From assembly GCA_003219345.1 (NCBI GenBank), contig QHOP01000213.1:1-10393 (forward strand): 10,393 nt of DNA, read 5' to 3'. Position 1 is the stretch's first letter, and each line of letters opens with the position of its first letter. This DNA is from Verrucomicrobiota bacterium (GTDB lineage: Bacteria > Verrucomicrobiota > Verrucomicrobiia > Limisphaerales > AV2). Of this stretch, positions 1 through 7,612 are shown piece by piece. The translations under genes and the position numbers were made by a program. The notes beneath the pieces are model-generated. The model did not search any database, was not told the origin of the DNA, and saw only the letters and a program-made list of their open reading frames with translations.

Positions 1-1818
1 AGTCAGTTCGCCATAGGTGATTTGCTCTTCCCGGCAGACAACGGCCACCTCGTCAGGTGTGCGCTGCGCCTGGGCTTCAACCAACTCATGAAGGCAACGG
101 TCGAGTGGCACATCCACAGCAGTGGCGTTCCAATCCCCCATTACAATTCGTTTCTCCTCCTTGTCGAGAAGAGGAAGATTCGAAATCGGCGCCTGCGGTT
201 TAGCGACAAGCCCGTCCAGGAACGTCGAAAACTGGGCGACCATTCGCCCTGAGTCCACCCGGCTAAGTACATGCTCGTTGAAGAACCAGCGGCAATGTTT
301 GGCATCGACCTCAATAGCCAGCGTCAGTGCCGGACCACGAGGCGCCTCCAATGGGATCGATTCGACGACCTCAACGCAGACCGGCAACGTCGACTCCAGT
401 CCCCATTCGGCCAAGCTCCGTAGTCCCGGATAGCGGACCAGAACATCACGGGCAAAGGTTTTATGACGACGGACTTCATCCAATTGCCCCAAGTACTCTC
501 CATACTGCTCGACGAGACTTCGAGATGGATCCAGTTTCACAGTTAGCGGCACGTGGCGGACAAACAGACTTTCCAATCCGTTGATTTCGCTTGTCAGTTC
601 GAGCGGCGTTAGACCAAGTTCAAATTCGTACTCGCCACCGAGCCTGGCTATGAAAGCTGCAAAGGCGGCAACCACAAACTCAGCCGGCTTCCACCCAAGG
701 TCCGACTCCAGGAGAAAGTTCCCTACGCCATCTTTAAGCTCCATCTCGAGCGAGTCGATCTGAGGCGGAAGATCGCTCTCGAGAGCGTCCCTGAGGTAAG
801 GCAAAGACGGAAGACGCAATCTCTCAAGTTTACGCACCCAGAAGGATTCGTATCTTGCGACCGCCGCATTAAAATCACCAAGACGGCGTGTGAGCAGAGC
901 CTGCGGCACGGGCAAAGAAGTGCCTGTTCGCAGGCCGAATCGCTGGACAACTGCGTCCAAACCAACCGGCTTTCCGCTCGGGGTCAAAAGTTTGCGAACG
1001 GCAATATCTTTATCGGAGGTCGCAACCTTCAGCACGCCCGGTCCAACTCCCACAATGGTTCCCGGCGGCATCTGCGAATCCACGTCGAGGACTTCCAAGT
1101 CCTGGCAGATGAAGAACTCGCCGTTTATGATCGTCTTGGCCCGTCCCAAAGGATTCGGGTAGGGGCCGAAGTCGAGAGCGCGGACCAAGGCGCTGATTTC
1201 AGCCGCGGGCCTGCCCCAAGAGAGAACGCAAGCGTCAGGAGGGCGTTGGTACTTGCCGAAGTAGCTGCGCTGCGAAAGATCCTGCTCTCGCGGACGGTTT
1301 GAGCCGTTAGCAAGCTCACGCATGAGTTCGGCAAACGTTTCTGCCCCGGCCTCGTAGCATTTAACGTTCAGTGAATAGGCAGTCTCGTTCTCAGCGACAT
1401 CGAAGAGTCGTTGCGTCAGAATCCTGCCTCCATCGATAAGGTCGCCGATCGCAATCCAGCTTACGCCGTACCGTGCCTCTCCATTGATCAGCGCCCACGA
1501 AGTGGCATGAACACCTGCATAACGCGGCAGCGGACCATCGTGAAAATTGATGACCCCGCGGCGAGGAAGAGCAAGCACCTCCTTGGGCAACACCCGCATA
1601 TTCGCGATGCTGAACAGGTAGTCAAAGGGCCGCTCGCGCAAATGAGCTGCCCAATCACCAGAAGCAGCGAAGCACCTCAATCGGCGATCACTTGCCCAGC
1701 GAACGATTTCGCGATTCTCGGTGACGACCCCACAGATCTCGTGGCCTTCCTCGAGCAGGAACTCGCCGCACCGAATCAGGAGCGTCCCTGCGCCCATTAT
1801 GAAGCATCTGAATTTCAT
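1..1818 (-). CDS. NRPS-like protein: formyltransferase, half condensation domain, adenylation start (3' end beyond window)
   Basis: The frame stays open from an ATG at 1818 to the left edge, giving 606 residues without a stop. Residues 1-180 form a methionyl-tRNA-formyltransferase-like domain that would transfer formyl from 10-formyl-tetrahydrofolate to an amine. N91 and H93 (in NFHDGPLPRYAG) and D129 (in GDLIDGG) match the family's catalytic N/H/D triad. Residues 190-290 resemble the accessory C-terminal part (DFGPYPNPLG from 216). Residues 320-545 match only the C-terminal half of an NRPS condensation domain (FWVRKL near 326, HVPLTVKLD from 422, RHKTFARD from 451); no HHxxxDG is present. 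Residues 547-606 are the linker and first part of an adenylation domain, with GDWNAT at 561-566, HELVEAQAQRTPDEVAVV at 577-594 and A1-like ITYGEL at 600-605. The start fits the usual formyltransferase N-terminus; an AGGGA lies about 13 bases upstream. Carrier and release domains would lie beyond the window. The substrate is unknown. Confidence 0.9.
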   Translation of the reverse strand, partial: MKFRCFIMGAGTLLIRCGEFLLEEGHEICGVVTENREIVRWASDRRLRCFAASGDWAAHLRERPFDYLFSIANMRVLPKEVLALPRRGVINFHDGPLPRYAGVHATSWALINGEARYGVSWIAIGDLIDGGRILTQRLFDVAENETAYSLNVKCYEAGAETFAELMRELANGSNRPREQDLSQRSYFGKYQRPPDACVLSWGRPAAEISALVRALDFGPYPNPLGRAKTIINGEFFICQDLEVLDVDSQMPPGTIVGVGPGVLKVATSDKDIAVRKLLTPSGKPVGLDAVVQRFGLRTGTSLPVPQALLTRRLGDFNAAVARYESFWVRKLERLRLPSLPYLRDALESDLPPQIDSLEMELKDGVGNFLLESDLGWKPAEFVVAAFAAFIARLGGEYEFELGLTPLELTSEINGLESLFVRHVPLTVKLDPSRSLVEQYGEYLGQLDEVRRHKTFARDVLVRYPGLRSLAEWGLESTLPVCVEVVESIPLEAPRGPALTLAIEVDAKHCRWFFNEHVLSRVDSGRMVAQFSTFLDGLVAKPQAPISNLPLLDKEEKRIVMGDWNATAVDVPLDRCLHELVEAQAQRTPDEVAVVCREEQITYGELT

Positions 1819-1965
1819 CAGCAATCGGGGGTCCCTGGAAGGTAGTCGATTTCCAGTATAAATCCAGCTTTCCCGAACAGTATTGCGAACTTGAGGAGGC
1901 CAATTTCCGAGGCGAGGAATGTCTGGGCTATCCCGGAAGCGGTCGGCTTAGCTGGATCTCCAATG

Positions 1966-2610
1966 TTATAGACACACCATCTTCCTGCAATGGAAGGCCT
2001 CCGCGTACTTGGTGGTCGAGGCACACTCGATCCCGCGAAGACGCAGCAAGGAAAGAAACAGATCCGGGGAGAACCAGTGCTTGTTACCCTGGCTTCGGAA
2101 GAATCTGCACAGATATTGGGCCTTCTTGCGGCACAGCTCTTCGTCCAAGGGGACAAACAGGTTGGGAATGCCAAGATCGCCATCGTATTTCGGGACTTCG
2201 TATTCGAGAATGAGGTGATTCCGAAACGTATTCCAGGCCAGATCGGAAAGGACCCGGTGATCCTGATGGCGGTCGTCCCGATAATGGGTAAAGACGACGT
2301 CCGGTTGGAACTGTCGCTTGAGTTGCTCGAAATATTCCTTGATGCGCGCGCCTTCGAAGGGGAAAAAGCTATTGCGAAAATGTTTGATGACGATCTTCTT
2401 TCGGGCGACCCCTTGCAGGAAGGCCCCTGCACTGGACCGGGCTTCGCGGGAGCGACTCCCTTCCGTGCTGAACACCACCCATACAATGTTCATTGCGCTG
2501 CATTCTCGGGCCAGTTTGAGTATGGTTCCGCCACAGCCGATTTCGATGTCGTCGGAATGCGCTCCGAGACAGAGGATCGCACTCAGGTTTTCAAAGCTTA
2601 ATTTAACCAT
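1966..2610 (-). CDS. PIG-L family zinc-dependent deacetylase
   Basis: This is a 214-residue protein of the PIG-L/LmbE family, which removes N-acetyl or similar groups from amino sugars or related small molecules using Zn2+. The first metal motif is AHSDD at residues 17-21 (usually AHPDD, but serine is common in this subgroup). H18 and D21 are the expected zinc ligands and D20 the expected base. The second motif is HYRDDRHQDH at 109-118, whose H118 should be the third ligand. The segment LILEYEVPKYDGDLG and the ending YAEAFHCRK are typical of full-length members, so the gene looks intact. No signal peptide is visible, so it is probably cytoplasmic. It lies between the cytidylyltransferase and the formyltransferase/NRPS gene, which suggests a role in preparing a free amine on a sugar or peptide intermediate (inference). 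No good ribosome binding site is seen before the ATG. Confidence 0.93.
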   Translation of the reverse strand: MVKLSFENLSAILCLGAHSDDIEIGCGGTILKLARECSAMNIVWVVFSTEGSRSREARSSAGAFLQGVARKKIVIKHFRNSFFPFEGARIKEYFEQLKRQFQPDVVFTHYRDDRHQDHRVLSDLAWNTFRNHLILEYEVPKYDGDLGIPNLFVPLDEELCRKKAQYLCRFFRSQGNKHWFSPDLFLSLLRLRGIECASTTKYAEAFHCRKMVCL

Positions 2611-2880
2611 AGAGTTTAACCAGGGAACCCAGCCGTGTTACCCAAGCGGTCTTGGCCACAGACGCCGTCCCAGCCGATCAACAAGGTGCGCCCCCTTTAG
2701 CCGGAACTTTCACCTCGCTTCTGAGAATCGCCCCGCAAACGTCATCGTATTTATGGCTCACAGTATCTAGCGCACGAGACCATTCGGCAGGCCTGAGGTA
2801 AAACAAGATTTGCGGCTACAGCTTCGATCCCGGTGGGCTGAGGCGGTGTCGAAAACCCGGCTCCGGTGAGGAAATGCTGG
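2611..2880. other. 270-bp spacer without a recognisable gene
   Basis: This is the stretch between the stop of the cytidylyltransferase and the start of the deacetylase. One minus frame stays open from inside the upstream gene to 2751, but its translation resembles no family I know. A small 5-bp hairpin (CCAAG-CGGT-CTTGG) lies near 2653-2666 but has no T-run, so it is not a convincing terminator. It is longer than the other gaps of the block (53, 94 and 147 bp) and lies where a CDP-glucose 4,6-dehydratase gene might be expected. Confidence 0.5.
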
Positions 2881-3660
2881 TCAATGGCTTTTCCAGACTT
2901 CCCACGGCGCCCGGCCTTGGGAATACATGTCCTCCAACTGCTGCATTTCTTTGACCGTATCCATGCAACCCCAGAACCCGTCGTGCGTGTAGGCAATGAG
3001 CTTCTTGGCGGCAATAAGCCGTTGAAAGGGTTGCTGAACCAAGTCTTCTCCCTCTTTCAGGTAATCAAATATCTCCCGTCTAAAAACAAAGAACCCTCCG
3101 TTGATGCGATGATGGCATTCGGTAACATGACGAATATCCTTAACCAGGCCGTTTCCGTCATATTCAACCAGATGAAAAGTCGCGTTCGGCCTCACTCCGA
3201 CGAAAGCGGCGATTGCGTCCCGCTTCTGAAAATCCCGGATCATTTCAGGCAGGATTAGATCAGAAAGGCCGTCAGAATAGTTGGCGAGAAACATTTCCTC
3301 CCCTTCCAGGTATTTCCTGGCTGCCCGCAGTCGCTGCCCGATCTTGGCATGCAGCCCCGTGTCCACGAAGGTGATGTTCCAGTCCTGAATGTCGTGCGCC
3401 AGTAACTCCAGTTTCTTGCCGCCCTGCGAATAAATGAAGTCGTTGGACACGCACTCATCGTAGTTGAGGAAGTAGTGCTTGAGGACATTGGCTTTGTGAC
3501 CAAGACACAAGATGAAGTCCTTATGTCCGTAGTGCGCATAATACTTCATCACGTGCCACAGGATGGGCCTGTAGCCGATGGTTACCATCGGCTTGGGAAC
3601 CGTCTCCGAATGTTCCCGCAAACGCATGCCCAAACCGCCGCAAAACAGGACTACTTTCAT
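2881..3660 (-). CDS. rfbF: glucose-1-phosphate cytidylyltransferase (CDP-glucose synthesis)
   Basis: This 259-residue nucleotidyltransferase is predicted to make CDP-glucose from glucose-1-phosphate and CTP, the first step towards CDP-dideoxy and branched-chain sugars. It starts with the family signature GGLGMRL at residues 8-14 and VPKPM at 21-25, where K23 contacts the phosphate. RPILWHVMKYY (31-41), the metal-site aspartate D130 in NYSDG, INGGFFVF (186-193) and FWGCMDT (229-235) are all typical of the RfbF branch rather than of UTP- or dTTP-using relatives. The length is close to the family norm, so it appears complete. It starts 53 bases after the methyltransferase stop and has the clearest ribosome binding site in the window, so it is probably cotranscribed with that gene. 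The partner 4,6-dehydratase is not seen in this window. The sugar nucleotide is assigned from family resemblance only. Confidence 0.92.
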   Translation of the reverse strand: MKVVLFCGGLGMRLREHSETVPKPMVTIGYRPILWHVMKYYAHYGHKDFILCLGHKANVLKHYFLNYDECVSNDFIYSQGGKKLELLAHDIQDWNITFVDTGLHAKIGQRLRAARKYLEGEEMFLANYSDGLSDLILPEMIRDFQKRDAIAAFVGVRPNATFHLVEYDGNGLVKDIRHVTECHHRINGGFFVFRREIFDYLKEGEDLVQQPFQRLIAAKKLIAYTHDGFWGCMDTVKEMQQLEDMYSQGRAPWEVWKSH

Positions 3661-3666
3661 ACGTTT

Positions 3667-3672
3667 CTCTCC
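3667..3672 (-). promoter_or_regulatory. ribosome binding site of the cytidylyltransferase gene
   Basis: GGAGAG on the minus strand lies six bases before the ATG at 3660 and fixes that start. It is the only strong Shine-Dalgarno-like sequence before any gene here. Confidence 0.7.
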
Positions 3673-3713
3673 ATCGCGCCTCGACGCGCCTTAACTGCTA
3701 TGCCTCTCCGCCT

Positions 3714-4934
3714 TCATGAGATCACTTGGACTTGAGGAATGGGAACCACAAATTTCCCGCCCCAGTCGCCGATTTGCGCCATTTGTTTGATGATTTCTTC
3801 TTTGAAGTTCCAAGGCAGTATAAGCAGGTAATCGGGTTTGGTTTCCAAGATCTTTTCCACGGGGAAAATGGGGATGTGGGTTCCGGGAAGAAACTTGCCG
3901 TGCTTGTAGGGATTGCGATCCACTGTGAAATCAAGGAAATCCGTCCGGATACCGCAAAAGTTCAGGAGAGTGTTGCCCTTGCCCGGAGCGCCGTAGCCCG
4001 CAACCTTTTTGCCATCACGTTTGGCCTGAATCAGAAAATCCAGAAGGCCCCGCTTCGACTCCTTCACTTTTTCTCCGAAGCAGGCATACGTCTCCATGCG
4101 GTCGACGCCCGCGGCGAGCTCCCGGTGTCTCAATTCGTTCACGCATTCGCGGACTGGCTTGGTATCGTCCCCTTCGTGTCTGGCGTAGATCCGAAGGGAC
4201 CCACCGTGCGTTGGGATTTCTTCGACGTCAAACAGCGTCAGCCCGTGCGCTTTAAAGATCTTTTCCGCCGTGATGAAAGAAAAATACGAGAAATGCTCGT
4301 GATAGATCGTGTCGTATTGAGTCTCCTCCATCAATCTCAACAAGTGCGGAAACTCCAGCGTCGCCACTCCTTGCGGCTTCAGAACGGCCCGGATGCCGCT
4401 CACGAAATCGTTGAGGTCCGGCACCTGCGCCAGGACGTTATTGCCGATCACCAGGTCAGCCTTCTTTGCCTCGCTCACCATTTCCTGGGCGGTCTTGCGG
4501 CCGAAAAACCGGACCAACGTTGGCACGCCCTTTTCAATCGCCACCCTTGCCACGTTGGCGGCGGGTTCAACTCCCAGCGCTGGGATTCCCTTCCTGACGA
4601 AGTTTTGCAGCAAATAGCCGTCGTTGCTGGCCAACTCGACGACCAGACTCTTTTTGTCGAGGTTGAGCCGAATGACAATCATGTCCACATAGTCAGCGGC
4701 GTGCTTCAGCCAGGTGTCTGAATAAGAGGAGAAATAGGCGTATTCCGTAAAAATGTGCTCCGGGGTGACGTAGCCTTCGAGTTGTACCAGAAAGCATCGG
4801 TCGCACACCCGGACGTGGAGGGGATAAAATGGCTCCCTGTGATTTAATTGGTCGGCAGTCAGATAGCTTTCGCATAAGCGCATTGAATTCTTCGCGTCGG
4901 TTGGCTGGTTGCCGCGTGAGTTTTCCTTATTCAT
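3714..4934 (-). CDS. SAM-dependent sugar C-methyltransferase (TylCIII/TcaB9-like), N-terminus altered
   Basis: The 406-residue protein has the three-part layout of NDP-hexose C-methyltransferases, which methylate a 4-keto sugar at C3. A zinc-binding N-terminal region keeps only one cysteine pair (C44 and C47, in VCDRCFLVQL). The SAM-binding core follows, with VELASNDGYLL at 99-109 and E123 in GVEPAA. Then comes the catalytic YHEH motif at 211-214 and HGGSLR at 243-248. The C-terminal domain has the conserved GYGAPGKGNTLLN at 313-325 and ends in IPQVQVIS. Family members normally begin about 20 residues earlier in register, with a first CxxC pair and a DLG-type segment; here these are replaced by a polar stretch, and an in-frame TAG lies 12 bases upstream of the ATG. 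It directly precedes the cytidylyltransferase gene, which fits a CDP-hexose substrate. Confidence 0.92.
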   Translation of the reverse strand: MNKENSRGNQPTDAKNSMRLCESYLTADQLNHREPFYPLHVRVCDRCFLVQLEGYVTPEHIFTEYAYFSSYSDTWLKHAADYVDMIVIRLNLDKKSLVVELASNDGYLLQNFVRKGIPALGVEPAANVARVAIEKGVPTLVRFFGRKTAQEMVSEAKKADLVIGNNVLAQVPDLNDFVSGIRAVLKPQGVATLEFPHLLRLMEETQYDTIYHEHFSYFSFITAEKIFKAHGLTLFDVEEIPTHGGSLRIYARHEGDDTKPVRECVNELRHRELAAGVDRMETYACFGEKVKESKRGLLDFLIQAKRDGKKVAGYGAPGKGNTLLNFCGIRTDFLDFTVDRNPYKHGKFLPGTHIPIFPVEKILETKPDYLLILPWNFKEEIIKQMAQIGDWGGKFVVPIPQVQVIS

Positions 4935-5028
4935 GTGTCTCTATAAGTGCACGATGGCGCGTTATGATTGCCTGTCTGTCCCTGGAGAGAATCTAAACTT
5001 CAAAGCGCAGCTCATGGGTCGTCAACGA

Positions 5029-7524
5029 TCAGGGAGACTGCGGCTTCAACCGATAGAAAGCTCGTCCGCTTGCTGCGTGAACGGCAACAACGATCTTATT
5101 CCCAATGACCGTCTGCGGTTCTGGTGCCGGATTCCAGGTGATGGGCGGTGAAAGGCTGTCCGCGACTTCTAACACATACGCAGTGGAGGAATTCGGCCAG
5201 GAAATGGTGAGTTGCGCACCGCTGATTGCTACTGTTAAAACAGAGGGCATTCCGATTGCCGTATTCATGTCCGTCTGGATCTGCGCTGCCGTCAGGGCCC
5301 TGTTGTAAACGCGAACCTCGTCAATCGTCCCCTGGAAATACTGCCCGTTAATACTGTCCCCCCCGATCTGCAACGGGTTCGTCGAGGTTGCTATGTTCCC
5401 CGTTTGCGCCTGGCTCGACACTTGCGCTCCATTCACATACAGCCGCAGGGTCGCCCCGTCATACGTCACCGCCAGGTGCGTCCATGTGTTAGTCGCCAAT
5501 GGCGCCGTCCCGTACGCCACCGCGTCCGCCCCACCAATAGTGCCCCCGCCAGCCGGCACGTCGTTGTTGTCCGAGGTCGCCTCCAGGAAGTAGTTGTCGT
5601 TCTCTTTGTAAATCACGTCCCGCCACGTGTTGCTCACCGCCGCCGGATTCACCCACGCCTCCAGCGTCATCCGCGTCGTAAGATGCAACGAGGCCGCATC
5701 GGCTGCCGTCACCCGCGCGCCCGTACCGTCGAACATTAATCCACTGCCATACTTGCCCGAGGTCGTCCAACTCGCCCCGCTAATCGTCCCATTGTTCCCG
5801 TTCCCGGACCCGTCCGCTACCGTCGATCCCGTCCCTTCGTCGAAACTATACGCCGCCACCAGACCAGCCGTCGGCAGTGGGAAGAGCCCAAAGACCGTCA
5901 GTGCGTATTGTCCACCCACATAGACTTTGCCGTTGACGACGGTGGGCACGGTGAACTTTACGGCGGGACCGGCGGTGTCGCGATTGCCGGCCTGAGAGCT
6001 GTTGTAGAGTTCGATCGCAACGTTCGAAGCTTTGTAGGCATGCAACACTGCCGGACCACTGGATGAGTACGCTTCATTTTGCAGTGCCCACACAATCCCG
6101 TCGCCTGTGCCACTTGCCGAGACGCTCGGAGAGGCTCCCGGGAAGCCAAAGGTGGTCGGGCTGACTGAATCGGGAGTGCTGACCAGCGTTCCCGACGAGA
6201 ACCGAAACGCTTTCAGCACATCGCCAACTCCCACGAAATAAACACGGTCGTTGAAGTACGCCGGGATTCCGAAAGAACCGCTAATAATCGGTGGGTATCC
6301 CGGTCCGCCAATCGCACCGGGGATGGACTGCACAACTTGACTGTCATCCGTCGAATTGTAATGCCCCAGGTTGTCGCGATCGAGCAGGTAAATTGTCCCG
6401 TCCTTTCCCGCGCCGACCACGAGGTGTGGGTGCGTCGCGCTGCCGACGACATCGGGCAGCACCAAAGCGCCGCCAGAGCCAAGGTCGATGTCACCATCGT
6501 TGAGGGCCTGTTGATCAGAGGGCGTGAAATAATCAACGACCACCAAGCCATTGGTTGTGGACAGCCTCATAAAGCTGTTGCCGAAATTGTTTTGGTTGTT
6601 ATCGGCGTTATTGGTGCTGAACGTGCCGTTGCCAGTAATGAAGTAGATATTGCCGAAGGCATCCGCAGCGGGCCCAGCGCCCCCCTGCCAGATCGCTCCT
6701 TCTCCTCCATTCGGTGTCGTGTTATAGGCAGCCACCTGCTGCAACGTCTGTGCGTTATACCCCAACAACCAACCGTGGTACGGACCATTATCCCCGTGCG
6801 AACCGTAGCCGAGATATACCACTCCGTTGAGCAGCAACAGGCCCGGCCGATTCAGTTCGCGCAACGGCTCGAACGGCACCTGCCCAGCACCGTTGTTCCC
6901 TACGCCGCCCCCCGTTACGATGGCTTGGATCTCAACCGGACCGCCGAACTTTTCCGCCCCGGTCGTCAAGTCGAGAGCGTGCAAACGATGCACGTAATGA
7001 GTGCCTCCGGCCGTCTCCTTGGTCTTGGCCTCAACGAAAAGCGTACCGGTTGTGGCGTCGATGACGGGCGTGCTTGTGATCCCGATCTCCGGCACGAGGT
7101 CGCCCGCTTCTCCAGTGTCCGCCGGGGGCACGGTGGTCACGCCCGCAGTCGGGTCGATGAAACTCACTTGCCAGAGAGGCGTGGCGTTCGGACCGGAATT
7201 GTCATCAGCGTCGAAGGCATAGACACTGTCATGCTCCGTGGCGACAAAGGTCACGTTATGCGTCCCTTTTCCCGGAATGGCGACGTTCGTCATATAAAGA
7301 GGCTGCGCATAAACGTAGCCATCGACAGCGTACGAAAACAGCTTGCCGAACGTGTTTGTGTTAACGTTGGCCAGGTTCAAAGTCGTCTCATTTGTGTTCT
7401 CGCCCGTCCGTGCGACATCGTTACGGTAGGTCAGCACCGTTACTTGGCTCACCCCTGAAACTGAGCCCATGCAACATAGCGCGACGGCGGACATTCGAAG
7501 GACCGGCATTACCGAGACTCTCAT
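5029..7524 (-). CDS. secreted PQQ-like beta-propeller protein with LamG and FYRL-type C-terminal domain
   Basis: Taking the ATG at 7524 gives 831 residues with a signal peptide (hydrophobic MSAVALCCMGSVSG, probable cleavage before about residue 28). A GTG at 7611 in the same frame would add 29 residues ahead of the signal and looks less likely. Residues 30-545 contain about eight blade-like repeats of the pattern 'tPv..dg.vYvg..g.lyAld' (for example TFVATEHDSVYAFDADD, GKDGTIYLLDRDN, VVNGKVYVGG), the PQQ-type propeller fold. I see no added catalytic domain, so an enzyme role is not supported. Residues 554-758 are a LamG/concanavalin-type module (AAYSFDEG, MTLEAWVN, IDEVRVYN) that may bind glycans. 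Residues 759-831 (ISGAQLTISWP to RAFYRLKP) are the beta-rich C-terminal domain frequent in secreted verrucomicrobial proteins. It is probably extracellular or on the cell surface. Confidence 0.88.
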   Translation of the reverse strand: MRVSVMPVLRMSAVALCCMGSVSGVSQVTVLTYRNDVARTGENTNETTLNLANVNTNTFGKLFSYAVDGYVYAQPLYMTNVAIPGKGTHNVTFVATEHDSVYAFDADDNSGPNATPLWQVSFIDPTAGVTTVPPADTGEAGDLVPEIGITSTPVIDATTGTLFVEAKTKETAGGTHYVHRLHALDLTTGAEKFGGPVEIQAIVTGGGVGNNGAGQVPFEPLRELNRPGLLLLNGVVYLGYGSHGDNGPYHGWLLGYNAQTLQQVAAYNTTPNGGEGAIWQGGAGPAADAFGNIYFITGNGTFSTNNADNNQNNFGNSFMRLSTTNGLVVVDYFTPSDQQALNDGDIDLGSGGALVLPDVVGSATHPHLVVGAGKDGTIYLLDRDNLGHYNSTDDSQVVQSIPGAIGGPGYPPIISGSFGIPAYFNDRVYFVGVGDVLKAFRFSSGTLVSTPDSVSPTTFGFPGASPSVSASGTGDGIVWALQNEAYSSSGPAVLHAYKASNVAIELYNSSQAGNRDTAGPAVKFTVPTVVNGKVYVGGQYALTVFGLFPLPTAGLVAAYSFDEGTGSTVADGSGNGNNGTISGASWTTSGKYGSGLMFDGTGARVTAADAASLHLTTRMTLEAWVNPAAVSNTWRDVIYKENDNYFLEATSDNNDVPAGGGTIGGADAVAYGTAPLATNTWTHLAVTYDGATLRLYVNGAQVSSQAQTGNIATSTNPLQIGGDSINGQYFQGTIDEVRVYNRALTAAQIQTDMNTAIGMPSVLTVAISGAQLTISWPNSSTAYVLEVADSLSPPITWNPAPEPQTVIGNKIVVAVHAASGRAFYRLKPQSP
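5254..5870 (-). repeat. LamG-coding module paralogous to the two copies at 8507-9145 and 9755-10393
   Basis: This segment encodes LamG in the propeller protein and is clearly related at both DNA and protein level to the two copies in the gene at the right edge. Shared stretches include GSGNGN, NGTISGASWT, STNPLQIGGDS and GTIDEVRVYN. It has diverged far more than the other two copies have from each other, so it marks an older duplication or domain exchange. Confidence 0.75.
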
Positions 7525-7612
7525 AACTGCAGGGAACCCAAAGGTTAGCCGCACGTTGAACTTAGCCCGTTCCAGATCCGGAGGAAATGCTAAACAATGA
7601 GATAACCTCACG

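Noticed and set aside
1411..1845. 144-codon plus-strand frame, and shorter plus frames between 22 and 1162
   Set aside because: All lie opposite the open minus frame of the formyltransferase/NRPS gene, whose motifs are unmistakable.
1818..2486. 222-codon minus-strand frame overlapping the deacetylase
   Set aside because: It is a frame-shifted shadow of the deacetylase; only its tail in the spacer is worth noting and is reported as a finding.
1990..2601. 203-codon plus-strand frame
   Set aside because: It is antisense to the PIG-L deacetylase and shows no family features.
3675..3690. Two CGCGCC copies separated by TCGA in the gap before the cytidylyltransferase gene
   Set aside because: It is too short in G/C-rich DNA to call an operator.
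3726..4721. 331-codon plus-strand frame
   Set aside because: It is antisense to the C-methyltransferase, which has all its core motifs.
6337..7458. 373-codon plus-strand frame
   Set aside because: It is antisense to the propeller coding sequence, whose frame has clear domains and a signal peptide.
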